A stretch of DNA of 47,582 nucleotides from an uncultured Lachnospiraceae bacterium (lineage in GTDB: Bacteria > Bacillota > Clostridia > Lachnospirales > Lachnospiraceae): the NCBI GenBank assembly GCA_902761585.1, contig CACWKX010000022.1, positions 1 through 47,582 on the forward strand, given 5' to 3'. The translations under genes were made by a program, and so were the position numbers. The stretch's first letter is position 1. The number at the start of each line of letters is the position of its first letter. Below the pieces are notes generated by a model. The model was not told the origin of the DNA. It ran no database searches and worked only from the letters and a program-made list of their open reading frames with translations. Shown here in pieces: positions 8,781 to 16,556 of this stretch.

Positions 8781-10082
8781 ATGAAGAAGAGATTATTCGC
8801 GGTTCTGATTGCGGCTGCAACGATCGGTGCATTTGCCGGCGGAACAACGATGCTGCAGGCAAATGACAATGGGGCAAAGCTCCAGATTGCCGGAGGGGAG
8901 ACGGAGGCCTCCTCTGAGGATCAGGCGGAAAGCACAGGAAGTTCAGACAGTTCAGACAGTTCTTCCCAGGGTGCGACGGAAGTCGCGGCGGCGCTTCCGA
9001 CCGGGAACATCGCGAAGGCTGATCAGCCGGATGTGACACAGCAGCAGGCGGAGAATTCGGGTGTCTCAGAGGTTGCATCGGATGCGATGCCGGCGCTGGT
9101 TTCGATCACGAATATGTCTGTCCAGAAGGTTCAGGACTGGTTCAGCGGCAGGACGTACGAGGCACAGGGTGAATCGGCTGGCACGGGTGTCATCATGGGT
9201 GAGAACGATGATGAGCTTCTGATTGTCACAAACAATCACGTCGTCGCGGACAGCGATGAGCTGACGGTTTCCTTCATCGATGAACAGTCCGTGAGCGCAA
9301 AGGTGAAAGGGACGGATGCCAGCAACGACCTGGCTGTGGTGGCTGTCAGTCTGTCGGATATTCCGGACGACACGCTGAAGAAGATTCGTGTTGCGAATGT
9401 CGGTGACTCGGATGATGTCAAGGTCGGTGAGCAGGTCGTTGCGATCGGCAACGCGCTGAACTACGGGCAGTCTGTCACGACCGGTATCGTCAGTGCCCTG
9501 AACAGAGATATCACCGTCACGGACGGCAGCACACAGGTCAACTATGAGGATCTGATCCAGACTGATGCGGCGATCAACCCGGGTAACTCCGGCGGAGCAC
9601 TCCTCAACATGAGCGGCGAGGTGATCGGCATTAACTCTGCGAAGGCTGGTGAAAATGGAGTCGAGGGCATGGGCTATGCGATTCCGACATCCAAGGCCCT
9701 TCCGATCATCGAGAAACTGATGAATAAGACGACCCGCTCGAAGGTCGATGAGAAGGATGCCGCTTACATCGGTATCACCGGAGAGGAAGTCACCTCCGAT
9801 GTGCAGCAGCTCTACGGAATGCCGGCAGGCATCTATATTTCGAATGTCGGCGACAATACGCCGGCGTCTGATGCAGGCCTGACCCGCGGCATGATCATCA
9901 CGAAATTTGATGATACCTCCGTCTCGAGTATGAGCGATCTGACCGATCTTCTTCAGTACTACAAGGGCGGCGAGAAGGTCACAATTACGGTGGCGCAGCA
10001 GGGAGAAGGCGGCAAGTACAAGGAGAGTGATATCAGCCTGAAGCTTGGACTGAGATCCGACTACGTCAGCAGCACGCAGTAA
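8781..10082 (+). CDS. htrA: HtrA/DegP-like serine protease with PDZ domain
   Basis: A 433-residue exported or membrane-anchored quality-control protease. The order is an N-terminal hydrophobic signal or anchor, a Ser/Gln-rich linker to about residue 85, a trypsin-like S1C domain with the full catalytic triad (His in TNNHVVAD, Asp in SNDLAVVAV, Ser in NPGNSGGALL), and one PDZ domain (GIYISNVGDNTPASDAGL). The start at 8781 follows AAAGGAGG (8764-8771). Such proteases degrade misfolded envelope proteins, and the preceding sensor pair could be an envelope-stress module, though that link is inference from position only. Confidence 0.92.
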   Translation: MKKRLFAVLIAAATIGAFAGGTTMLQANDNGAKLQIAGGETEASSEDQAESTGSSDSSDSSSQGATEVAAALPTGNIAKADQPDVTQQQAENSGVSEVASDAMPALVSITNMSVQKVQDWFSGRTYEAQGESAGTGVIMGENDDELLIVTNNHVVADSDELTVSFIDEQSVSAKVKGTDASNDLAVVAVSLSDIPDDTLKKIRVANVGDSDDVKVGEQVVAIGNALNYGQSVTTGIVSALNRDITVTDGSTQVNYEDLIQTDAAINPGNSGGALLNMSGEVIGINSAKAGENGVEGMGYAIPTSKALPIIEKLMNKTTRSKVDEKDAAYIGITGEEVTSDVQQLYGMPAGIYISNVGDNTPASDAGLTRGMIITKFDDTSVSSMSDLTDLLQYYKGGEKVTITVAQQGEGGKYKESDISLKLGLRSDYVSSTQ

Positions 10083-10112
10083 TTGACAAACCGGCTTTCT
10101 GTCAGGTATAGT
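10083..10112 (+). promoter_or_regulatory. promoter of the SRP RNA
   Basis: A perfect TTGACA (10083-10088) starts directly after the htrA stop codon, with TATAGT (10107-10112) 18 bases on. The predicted start point, about 10118, agrees with the 5' end deduced from RNA pairing. Confidence 0.75.
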
Positions 10113-10117
10113 AAAAA

Positions 10118-10390
10118 GTGCCGTGCAGCCGGGGAGATAGCGGTGCCCTGTACCTGCAATCCGCTACAGCAGGGGTCATGCCGAACCGAGGCCGTTTCTC
10201 TGCGGAGCAGCCCTTCACAAGTGATGTTGACGTCTGGGTCCCTCGCAACAGGATCCTGTGAACCGTGTCAGGGTGGGAACACAGCAGCACTAAGCAGATC
10301 ATTCTGTGTGCCGCGGGATCGCCTGGATCGAGTTAACTATGAAGGTACCGTCCGTGGGGAGCCGTCGAAGCGAGGCGCACGGTTAAAGAG
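10118..10390 (+). ncRNA. ffs: signal recognition particle RNA, large bacterial (Alu-containing) type
   Basis: About 270 nt of structured RNA scaffold for Ffh in co-translational targeting. The 5' GCCGTGC (10120-10126) pairs with GCACGG near 10377-10382, closing the long rod. The apical domain is recognisable around 10265-10310 (GTGTCAGGG, GGGAACACAGCAGCA, close to the SRP consensus of a GGAA-type tetraloop followed by AGCAGC). The length and 5' region fit the Bacillus/Clostridium form with an Alu domain rather than the short Escherichia 4.5S form. It has its own promoter and terminator. Ends are approximate. No protein is encoded here. Confidence 0.88.
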
Positions 10391-10401
10391 TAAAGATGAA
10401 G

Positions 10402-10428
10402 GGGCAGCTCAGGGAGCTGCCCTTTTTT
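10402..10428 (+). terminator. terminator of the SRP RNA
   Basis: A perfect 9-bp stem (GGGCAGCTC, 10402-10410, with GAGCTGCCC, 10414-10422) with a tight loop is followed by six T residues. Confidence 0.9.
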
Positions 10429-10610
10429 CAGCCCCGTGTATGGACGGCAGCATGAATTTTTGCAATCAGTCTCCTTTTCTCTGACCAATTCGCATGTGGA
10501 ATGACAGATATGCAGATCACGCAGCTGTCAGGCCCAACACGCTGGAAGGACATTTCGATGGCGCTGGGCAGAAAAGTGGAGACAGGAATCAGCAGGCAGG
10601 AGGATTGCCG

Positions 10611-11201
10611 GTGAGCAAGATCGCAACCAGAATCGCGCGAAGGCAGCTGCGCCAGAAGCAGGAAGAAGAGCGTGCCATCGGGCAGAGAAAAGCAGATGAA
10701 CACTATATGCGGCTGGCACTGCAGCAGGCCCGCCGTGCACAGGCGCTGGGGGAGGTCCCGATCGGCTGTGTCATTGTCAAAGAGGGCCAGGTGATTGCCA
10801 GAGGATATAATCGGAGAAACACCGATCACAACACACTTTCCCATGCCGAACTCAATGCGATCCGGAAAGCCTCCCGGAAGCTTCAGGACTGGCGGCTGGA
10901 GGGCTGCACCATCTACATCACACTGGAACCCTGTCAGATGTGCAGCGGCGCGATCGTTCAGTCCAGGATTGACCGCTGCGTGGTCGGCGCCATGAACCCG
11001 AAGGCCGGCTGCGCCGGCTCTGTCATGAATCTGCTCCAGGTGAAGGGCTTCAACCATCAGGTCGATCTGACGACGGGCATCCTGGAGGAAGCCTGCAGCC
11101 AGATGCTCAGCGAATTCTTCCAGAAGCTTCGACAGGAGAAGCAGGAGAAAGCTGCGGGAAACCTGCCTGGCAGCAGGAGTGCACTTGACAGGCAGCTTTA
11201 A
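10611..11201 (+). CDS. tadA: tRNA-specific adenosine-34 deaminase
   Basis: A 196-residue zinc enzyme that converts A34 to inosine in tRNA-Arg(ACG). The zinc and catalytic motifs are intact: SHAELNAI (His, Glu) and LEPCQMCSGAI (two Cys). I chose GTG 10611 because AGGAGG (10598-10603) lies 7 bases before it; the frame opens earlier at ATG 10494 with no ribosome site. The N terminus still carries about 30 extra basic residues before the usual MRLALQQA start, and the C terminus has a basic tail of about 30 residues. In Bacillus this gene neighbours the SRP RNA and dnaX, as partly preserved here. Confidence 0.92.
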   Translation: MSKIATRIARRQLRQKQEEERAIGQRKADEHYMRLALQQARRAQALGEVPIGCVIVKEGQVIARGYNRRNTDHNTLSHAELNAIRKASRKLQDWRLEGCTIYITLEPCQMCSGAIVQSRIDRCVVGAMNPKAGCAGSVMNLLQVKGFNHQVDLTTGILEEACSQMLSEFFQKLRQEKQEKAAGNLPGSRSALDRQL

Positions 11202-11302
11202 TGGAAACAGGGAATGGCGAGGAGTCTGCCGGCAGGAAATACAGAGACTCCGGCGGCAGGTCGAAGCTGGGGACGGAAGTGAACAAAATCATAAATAGAA
11301 AA

Positions 11303-11332
11303 GCCCATGGCTTCAGATGCCATGGGCTTTTT
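11303..11332. terminator. bidirectional terminator between tadA and tRNA-Ser
   Basis: GCCCATGGC (11303-11311) and GCCATGGGC (11319-11327) form a perfect 9-bp stem, with five T residues on the plus strand and an A-rich flank that becomes U-rich on the minus strand. Confidence 0.8.
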
Positions 11333-11335
11333 GAG

Positions 11336-11423
11336 CGGAGAGAGTGGGATTCGAACCCACGCGCCCAAAGATGGACGACCGCATTTCGAGTGCGGCTCGT
11401 TACGACCACTTCGATATCTCTCC
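11336..11423 (-). tRNA. tRNA-Ser (anticodon CGA)
   Basis: An 88-nt class II tRNA on the minus strand. The acceptor stem GGAGAGA/TCTCTCC, the anticodon arm CCGCA-CTCGAAA-TGCGG (loop with anticodon CGA), a long variable arm and the T arm GTGGGTTCGAATCCCAC are all present. The 3' CCA is not encoded. It reads UCG codons. Confidence 0.95.
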
Positions 11424-11443
11424 ACGAAAGTGATGCAGAAAAT

Positions 11444-11471
11444 ATTCTAACATATCTCGGTCAGATTTCAA
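11444..11471 (-). promoter_or_regulatory. promoter of tRNA-Ser
   Basis: On the minus strand TTGAAA (11466-11471) and an extended -10, TGTTAGAAT (hexamer 11444-11449), are 16 bases apart. The start point would lie about 15 bases before the mature 5' end. Confidence 0.6.
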
Positions 11472-11575
11472 GCAAAAATTGCCTCGGCTTCTGACAGATT
11501 GCGCCTGGATTCGGATATCGGCAGGCAGCACTGCGGTTTCAGACAGCTGCTGTGCCAGCGAAAGTCACTGCAGAC

Positions 11576-12451
11576 TCAGTCCTCATCCTGGCTTCTGACA
11601 ATGTACATGGACTGGCGTTCGGATGGCCGGATCTGCTTTCCGTTTTCATCCAGGAGGCGGTAGGCATAGAGCTTCACGATTCTTGCGCCGTGGGCGCCCC
11701 AGTTGTCAGACCAGCGGGTCCCGGGGAAGGCGGAGTCGCCGATCAGAAAGTCTCCGTCTTTCAGGAAGGAGTCGATGAAGATGTAGTGGCCTTCCGAGTA
11801 ATACTCCTCATTCTGGTAGTTGGTGACATCCCCGACAACACAGGCGATCAGAAACCATCCCTTCTTTTCTATCATCTGGCGCATCAGCCGGGTGACTTCG
11901 TCCTGATTTGCGCACTGAAGGACGGCAGTCTGGCCTTCATAGTAATTGGCCGGATCATTCCCTTCCTCGACGAACTGGACCCTGCCGCCTGTCAGCTTTG
12001 AGATCGACCGGGGATCAAAATAGCCGGTTCCCTCGCGGGAAAGCTTCTTCCGCCTGCATTCCATCGCAAACTGCCAGGCTGTGTCGGTCAGAGGATTTTT
12101 AATACCCATCCGGCAGAGCATAAAAAAGGTGGCATAGTAGCTGCAGCCCATCGAGGAGATCGGAGAATCACCGTTCACGGAGAGAAGCTTGTTCTGCGGA
12201 AAGCTGTCGCCCCGCTGCGTCCAGGTGGAGAGATCGCCTCTGATCAGGCCATGACGGCTGATTTTGCCTGCATTGTAAGCAAAGGCTCTGCCAGTGAGAC
12301 CGGGCGCCTCGGGACAAAGTGCCAGGGCAGAGGCGAGTACCCATACAGGGAGTCTTCTCAGAAGATGGGCGTGAGCTGCCGGCAGGGATGACTGTGATAC
12401 CGGGTGCAGAATGGAGTTGATATGAGAAAGAAGCGGTTTGAATAATTGCAT
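11576..12451 (-). CDS. secreted C39-like cysteine-peptidase-fold protein
   Basis: A 291-residue protein with an N-terminal hydrophobic export segment (LPVWVLASALAL, about residues 34-46). The mature part resembles peptidase C39-like proteins: a Cys-containing start of helix (SMGCSYYATFFMLCRMG), a central RQMIEKKGWFLIACVV, and a His/Asp pair (SEGHYIFIDSFLKDGDFLIGDSAF). Proteins of this fold cleave peptides, or in some cases wall bridges. The ribosome site before ATG 12451 is weak, so the exact start is unsure. It diverges from the ech operon. No partner genes are adjacent, so its substrate is unknown. Confidence 0.6.
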   Translation of the reverse strand: MQLFKPLLSHINSILHPVSQSSLPAAHAHLLRRLPVWVLASALALCPEAPGLTGRAFAYNAGKISRHGLIRGDLSTWTQRGDSFPQNKLLSVNGDSPISSMGCSYYATFFMLCRMGIKNPLTDTAWQFAMECRRKKLSREGTGYFDPRSISKLTGGRVQFVEEGNDPANYYEGQTAVLQCANQDEVTRLMRQMIEKKGWFLIACVVGDVTNYQNEEYYSEGHYIFIDSFLKDGDFLIGDSAFPGTRWSDNWGAHGARIVKLYAYRLLDENGKQIRPSERQSMYIVRSQDED

Positions 12452-12609
12452 AGGTAGTGGTCTGTGTCTCCGCGTGCTGCCGTACTGTTCAACCCATCAT
12501 AGCATACCCGGGAACAGACTTCTATCCCGGCTTCATGCGTTCCCTCAGCGTACTTTTTTCAGAGCAAAATGACGAAAAATTCACAAAGACACATATTTTT
12601 CACCATTCA

Positions 12610-12618
12610 TGCTATACT
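12610..12618 (+). promoter_or_regulatory. candidate extended -10 promoter of the hydrogenase operon
   Basis: TGCTATACT is an extended -10 about 103 bases upstream of the echA start. No -35 fits well. The rest of the gap 12452-12720 shows no riboswitch-like structure that I recognise. Confidence 0.45.
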
Positions 12619-12720
12619 CACTATGTATGCGTTTCGGCTGAAAGAGGGCGGCGGCTGGCTGCCTTTCCGTCAGAGCCGGGCGAACGGGTAACTGTCAACC
12701 ACGCATGGAGGCCTTTTATT

Positions 12721-14634
12721 ATGTGGTGGAGCATTCCATTTCTCATCATCTTCCCGATGTGCATCGGGGCTCTTCTGTACTGTATTCATGTGCAGAAGAT
12801 TCGCAAGGGCATTGCGTACATCGCGACACCGGCCATTATGGCGGCGACGATCGATCTGGTCGTCACCTATTTCCGCAACGGCGGAAGTCCGGTCGATCTG
12901 TACGTCGACGTCCCTGTTGCATCGCACTTTATCACTGCCGGTGAGATTGTACTGATGATCTACGTGACCATCAAGTGTATCCTGGCGAAGAAGTACTGGA
13001 TCTCGGTTCTTTCCATCGTCCCGACGGTCATGATTGTCAACATGGAAGCGCATCTCGGTGAACTGGGCGGAGCCCATATCAGGCTTGACCACCTGTCCCT
13101 TCTGATGTGCCTCATCGTGGCTTTCGTCGGTGGACTGATCACGATCTACGCAATGGGATACATGGACGGATATCATCAGCACCACACCGAGGTGCCGGAG
13201 AGAAGACATTTCTTCTTTATGGTTGTCTATGTTTTCATCGGGGCGATGTTCGGCTTCGTGCTTTCCTCGGATCTGGTCTGGATTGATTTCTTCTGGGAGA
13301 CCACGAGTGTCTGCTCCTTTATGCTGATCGGATATACAAAGACGGACGAGGCTGTCACCAATTCCTTCCGCGCTCTGTGGATGAACCTTCTCGGCGGAAC
13401 GGCACTTGCGTTTGGAATCGTCTACTTTGAGACATCGACTGGCTTGTCAACGCTTCAGGGTCTGGTCACTGCCTCCCAGCAGGGCGGCCGCGCAGGAGCG
13501 GTTGCGGTCATGCTGATGGCATTTGCGGCGCTGACAAAGGCGGCGCAGCTGCCGTTCTCGACCTGGCTGATCGGCGCCATGGTGGCTCCGACTCCGTCGA
13601 GCGCCCTGCTGCACTCTGCAACGATGGTCAAGGCCGGCATCTATATTCTGTTCCGCCTGGCTCCGGCGATGGCCGGAACGGCGACGGGCTACTTCATCGC
13701 CGGAATCGGCGGCTTTACCTTCTTCATGACCTCGATCATCGCAATCGGACAGGTCGACGCAAAGAAGGTTCTGGCGTACTCCACGATCTCGAACCTCGGG
13801 CTGATGGTTGCCTGTGCCGGAATCGGCAGACCGGAGACCATCTGGGCCGGCGTGTTCCTGATGATGTTCCACGCCATCTCGAAGTCCCTGATGTTCCAGG
13901 ATGTCGGGGCAACCGAGAACTGCCTGCACAGCCGCAACCTGGAGGATATGCACGGCCTTCTGTACCGTCTCCCGAAGCTGGCGGTCTTCATGTTCATCGG
14001 GATCGCGGGTATGTACCTGGCTCCGTTCGGCATGCTGATCTCCAAGTGGTCTGCGCTGAGGGCGTCTGTCGACTCGAAGAACGTGATGGTCATCCTCTTC
14101 ATCGTCTTCGGCTCCGCGACGACTTCTTTCTACTGGTCCAAGTGGCTGGGAAAGATCCTGTCCCGCACGATGCACAATGACCAGGTGAAGGATATCACCA
14201 AGAACAATGAGATGTTCTCGCTCACGGTCCATGCGGTCGCGATGGTCGCGCTCTGCGCCCTGTTCCCGCTGGTATCTGCGACGTATGTGCATCCGCTGCT
14301 GAATGAGACCTTCGGCGTCTACAAGGATGTGCTTTCCAGCAACATCCTGAACATGCTGGTTGTGCTGATCCTGGTTGTGTTCCTGGTGCCGTTTATGGCC
14401 TATGCTTCGAGCAAGCGGCTTCACACAAATATGAAGCTTTCCTATATGAACGGCATCAACCTTGGCAACGACAATACCTTCACGGATTCCTTCGGCGAGC
14501 CGAAGAAGCTCCATATGGCAAATGACTACTTCACGGAGAAGATCGGCCGCCACGCGCTGATGGTTCCGTGCCAGCTTGCTGTCACAGCCGTGATTGTCGT
14601 CATGTTCTGTATCGTTCTGGGAGGTGTGGCATGA
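12721..14634 (+). CDS. echA: energy-converting hydrogenase membrane subunit A (NuoL/antiporter-like)
   Basis: A 637-residue polytopic membrane protein of the NuoL/MrpA family, the ion-translocating arm of Ech-type hydrogenases. Many membrane helices are visible. The conserved ion-path residues appear as Glu in FFWETTSVCSFMLIGY and Lys in AALTKAAQLPFSTWL and SATMVKAGIY. I start at ATG 12721, which follows GGAGG at 12707-12711; the frame is open upstream but unsupported. It is first of six genes ordered exactly as echABCDEF and overlaps echB by 4 bases (ATGA). Whether H+ or Na+ is moved cannot be read from sequence. Confidence 0.88.
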   Translation: MWWSIPFLIIFPMCIGALLYCIHVQKIRKGIAYIATPAIMAATIDLVVTYFRNGGSPVDLYVDVPVASHFITAGEIVLMIYVTIKCILAKKYWISVLSIVPTVMIVNMEAHLGELGGAHIRLDHLSLLMCLIVAFVGGLITIYAMGYMDGYHQHHTEVPERRHFFFMVVYVFIGAMFGFVLSSDLVWIDFFWETTSVCSFMLIGYTKTDEAVTNSFRALWMNLLGGTALAFGIVYFETSTGLSTLQGLVTASQQGGRAGAVAVMLMAFAALTKAAQLPFSTWLIGAMVAPTPSSALLHSATMVKAGIYILFRLAPAMAGTATGYFIAGIGGFTFFMTSIIAIGQVDAKKVLAYSTISNLGLMVACAGIGRPETIWAGVFLMMFHAISKSLMFQDVGATENCLHSRNLEDMHGLLYRLPKLAVFMFIGIAGMYLAPFGMLISKWSALRASVDSKNVMVILFIVFGSATTSFYWSKWLGKILSRTMHNDQVKDITKNNEMFSLTVHAVAMVALCALFPLVSATYVHPLLNETFGVYKDVLSSNILNMLVVLILVVFLVPFMAYASSKRLHTNMKLSYMNGINLGNDNTFTDSFGEPKKLHMANDYFTEKIGRHALMVPCQLAVTAVIVVMFCIVLGGVA

Positions 14635-15491
14635 GAATCGCAATGATCATCCTTTACCTTGTGCTGGCGCCACTGCTCGGCGGCCTTCTTGACGGCCTTG
14701 ACCGCAGGATCTCTGCCCGCATGCAGCGGAGGGTCGGACCGCCGGTCCTTCAGCCGTTCTATGATGTCCAGAAGCTTTTCGCAAAGCAGCGGATCGTTGT
14801 CACGAACTCGCAGACCTTTCTGATGATCACCTACCTGGTGCTGATGGTTTTCACCGGCTGCATGTTCTATTCCGGCGCGGATATGCTGATGTGCTTCTTC
14901 GTGCTCTCGACGGCCGGCATCTTCCTGTATTTTGCGGCTGTCGTCACGGATTCACCGTACAGCTACATCGGCGGCCAGCGTGAGCTTTTCCAGGAGATGT
15001 GCTGCGAGCCGGCTGTTCTTCTGACCGGGGTGGGCTTCTATCTGCTGGAGGATACCTTTGAGACGGCGAAAATCGTGCAGGCAGACCGCTCTGCCATCGT
15101 TGCGCTGCCCGGGTTCTTTGCGGCATTTCTGTTCATCCTGACCATCAAGATGCGCAAGTCGCCATTCGATGAGAGCACCTCCCACCATCCACATCAGGAG
15201 CTGGTCAAGGGTGTCACGACAGAGCTCGGCGCCTCGAATCTGGCGCTGTTCCAGATCACGGAGTGGTACGAGAACATCCTGATGCTCAGCGTGATCGCGC
15301 TGTTCATCATCAATAAAAGCCCATGGAGTATTCCGGCGGCAATCCTGGTGGTTCTCGCTGCATATTTCCTTGAGATTCTGATCGACAATACGAGTGCCAG
15401 AATGAAGTCTGGAAAGATGCTGGAGCTGTCATGGGCGGTCACGATTGCGGCGGCAGGCGTGAACCTGCTGATCCTGATTCTCGTTCGCTGA
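14631..15491 (+). CDS. echB: energy-converting hydrogenase membrane subunit B (NuoH-like)
   Basis: A 286-residue membrane subunit homologous to NuoH/HycD, which anchors the hydrophilic hydrogenase arm and links it to ion movement. Diagnostic are the conserved cytoplasmic loop RRVGPPVLQPFYDVQKLF (about residues 32-49) and an acidic loop (ESTSHHPHQELVKG, about 183-196) facing the cofactor arm. About eight membrane segments are visible. Its ATG overlaps the echA stop codon, with GGGAGGT upstream, so the two are likely translationally coupled. Confidence 0.9.
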   Translation: MRIAMIILYLVLAPLLGGLLDGLDRRISARMQRRVGPPVLQPFYDVQKLFAKQRIVVTNSQTFLMITYLVLMVFTGCMFYSGADMLMCFFVLSTAGIFLYFAAVVTDSPYSYIGGQRELFQEMCCEPAVLLTGVGFYLLEDTFETAKIVQADRSAIVALPGFFAAFLFILTIKMRKSPFDESTSHHPHQELVKGVTTELGASNLALFQITEWYENILMLSVIALFIINKSPWSIPAAILVVLAAYFLEILIDNTSARMKSGKMLELSWAVTIAAAGVNLLILILVR

Positions 15492-15507
15492 CAGGAGGTA
15501 CAGATAA

Positions 15508-16074
15508 ATGGGTAAAGTAAAAAGATCTCCGTGGCTGCTCCACTATGACGCATCGAGCTGCAACGGATGTGATATTGAGGTTCTGGCATGCATGACGCCG
15601 GTCTACGACGTCGAGCGTTTTGGTGTCGTCAACACGGCGGACCCGATGCAGGCGGACATCCTGCTGGTGACAGGCGGGGTCAACTCCCAGTCGGCAGAGG
15701 TCGTGAAACAGCTGTATGACCAGATGGCAAGACCGAAGGTGGTTGTTGCGGTCGGCATCTGCGCCTGCACCGGCGGCGTGTTCAAGGACTGCTACAACAT
15801 CAACGGTGGTGTCGACACAGTGATTCCGGTCGATGTCTATGTCCCGGGATGCGCAGCCCGTCCGGAGTCGATCATCGACGGTGTTGTCAAGGCTGTCCAG
15901 ATCTTCCAGGAAAGATCGGATGCGCACGACAAGTATGTGAAGGAACACGGTGAGTCGGAGCGCGATCTCAGCGATCCGGACGCAGCTGCAAGAGAGGGCA
16001 ATCCGGCGGACTTCTTTGATGCAATCACCAAGACATCGGAAGGCAGCAGAGACAAGGAGGCGGAGAAGAAATGA
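15508..16074 (+). CDS. echC: energy-converting [NiFe] hydrogenase small subunit (NuoB-like)
   Basis: A 188-residue subunit carrying the proximal [4Fe-4S] cluster. The ligands are visible as Cys18 and Cys21 (SSCNGCDIE), Cys85 (VGICACTGG) and Cys115 (VPGCAARPE). The conserved fold ends near residue 135. The remaining 50 or so residues are highly charged (KYVKEHGESERDLSDPDAA) and are not part of the core family. An AGGAGG site precedes the ATG. The stop overlaps the start of echD by 4 bases. Confidence 0.92.
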   Translation: MGKVKRSPWLLHYDASSCNGCDIEVLACMTPVYDVERFGVVNTADPMQADILLVTGGVNSQSAEVVKQLYDQMARPKVVVAVGICACTGGVFKDCYNINGGVDTVIPVDVYVPGCAARPESIIDGVVKAVQIFQERSDAHDKYVKEHGESERDLSDPDAAAREGNPADFFDAITKTSEGSRDKEAEKK

Positions 16075-16556
16075 GCGCGAAATTCACCCCGAAGGAAACC
16101 ATCCGCGTCATCGAGAAGGACGGCCTGCTCCGCGAGGTTATGGCGATGAAGAGCCGCGGGATGAGACTGTCCCAGGCCTGCGCTTCCTACAAAGACGGCA
16201 AGTACGAGCTGAGTTATTCATTTTCGGATGACAAGACGCTGGACTATGAGACGCTCCGCGTTGTCTGTGATCTGGCGGACAGGATTCCGAGCATCCATGA
16301 CTTTTATTCCTGCGCTTCCTTCTATGAGAATGAGATGCGTGAGCTCTTTGGCGTCAAGATCGAGCTGATCGAGCCGGACTACCACAACAAGCTGTACCGG
16401 ATCAAGGCAGAGACACCGTTTCTGCCGGAGGACGCGAAGGCTGAGCAGAAGAAGCAGGAGCAGGAAATCAGCCTGAGCGGGGCTGACAGCGACCTGGATC
16501 TTGCGCAGGCTGCCGCGGACGAGAAGCTTGCGTCCGGAAAGAAGGAGGAGAAGTGA
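16071..16556 (+). CDS. echD: energy-converting hydrogenase subunit D (NuoC-like)
   Basis: A 161-residue homologue of the 30-kDa NuoC subunit, which holds the large subunit in the complex. The signature segment DFYSCASFYENEMRELFGVKIE (about residues 75-96) matches the family pattern of ExEREWYDLFGI type. The last 45 or so residues form a charged tail rich in Glu, Lys, Ala and Asp, beyond the conserved part. It overlaps echC (ATGA) and shares one base with the echE start. Confidence 0.88.
   Translation: MSAKFTPKETIRVIEKDGLLREVMAMKSRGMRLSQACASYKDGKYELSYSFSDDKTLDYETLRVVCDLADRIPSIHDFYSCASFYENEMRELFGVKIELIEPDYHNKLYRIKAETPFLPEDAKAEQKKQEQEISLSGADSDLDLAQAAADEKLASGKKEEK

Noticed and set aside
10083..10484. 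Open frame over the SRP RNA
   Set aside because: The RNA has its own promoter, secondary structure and terminator; the predicted protein has no features.
11336..11423. tRNA-Ser as an integration site for the 30-kb block
   Set aside because: I found no duplicate of the tRNA 3' end near 41.9 kb and no integrase gene.
13447..14643. Long open frame (398 codons) on the strand opposite echA
   Set aside because: It is fully antisense to a clear membrane protein gene, is rich in Arg/His/Asp/Gln, has no domain, and is explained by GC-rich codon bias.
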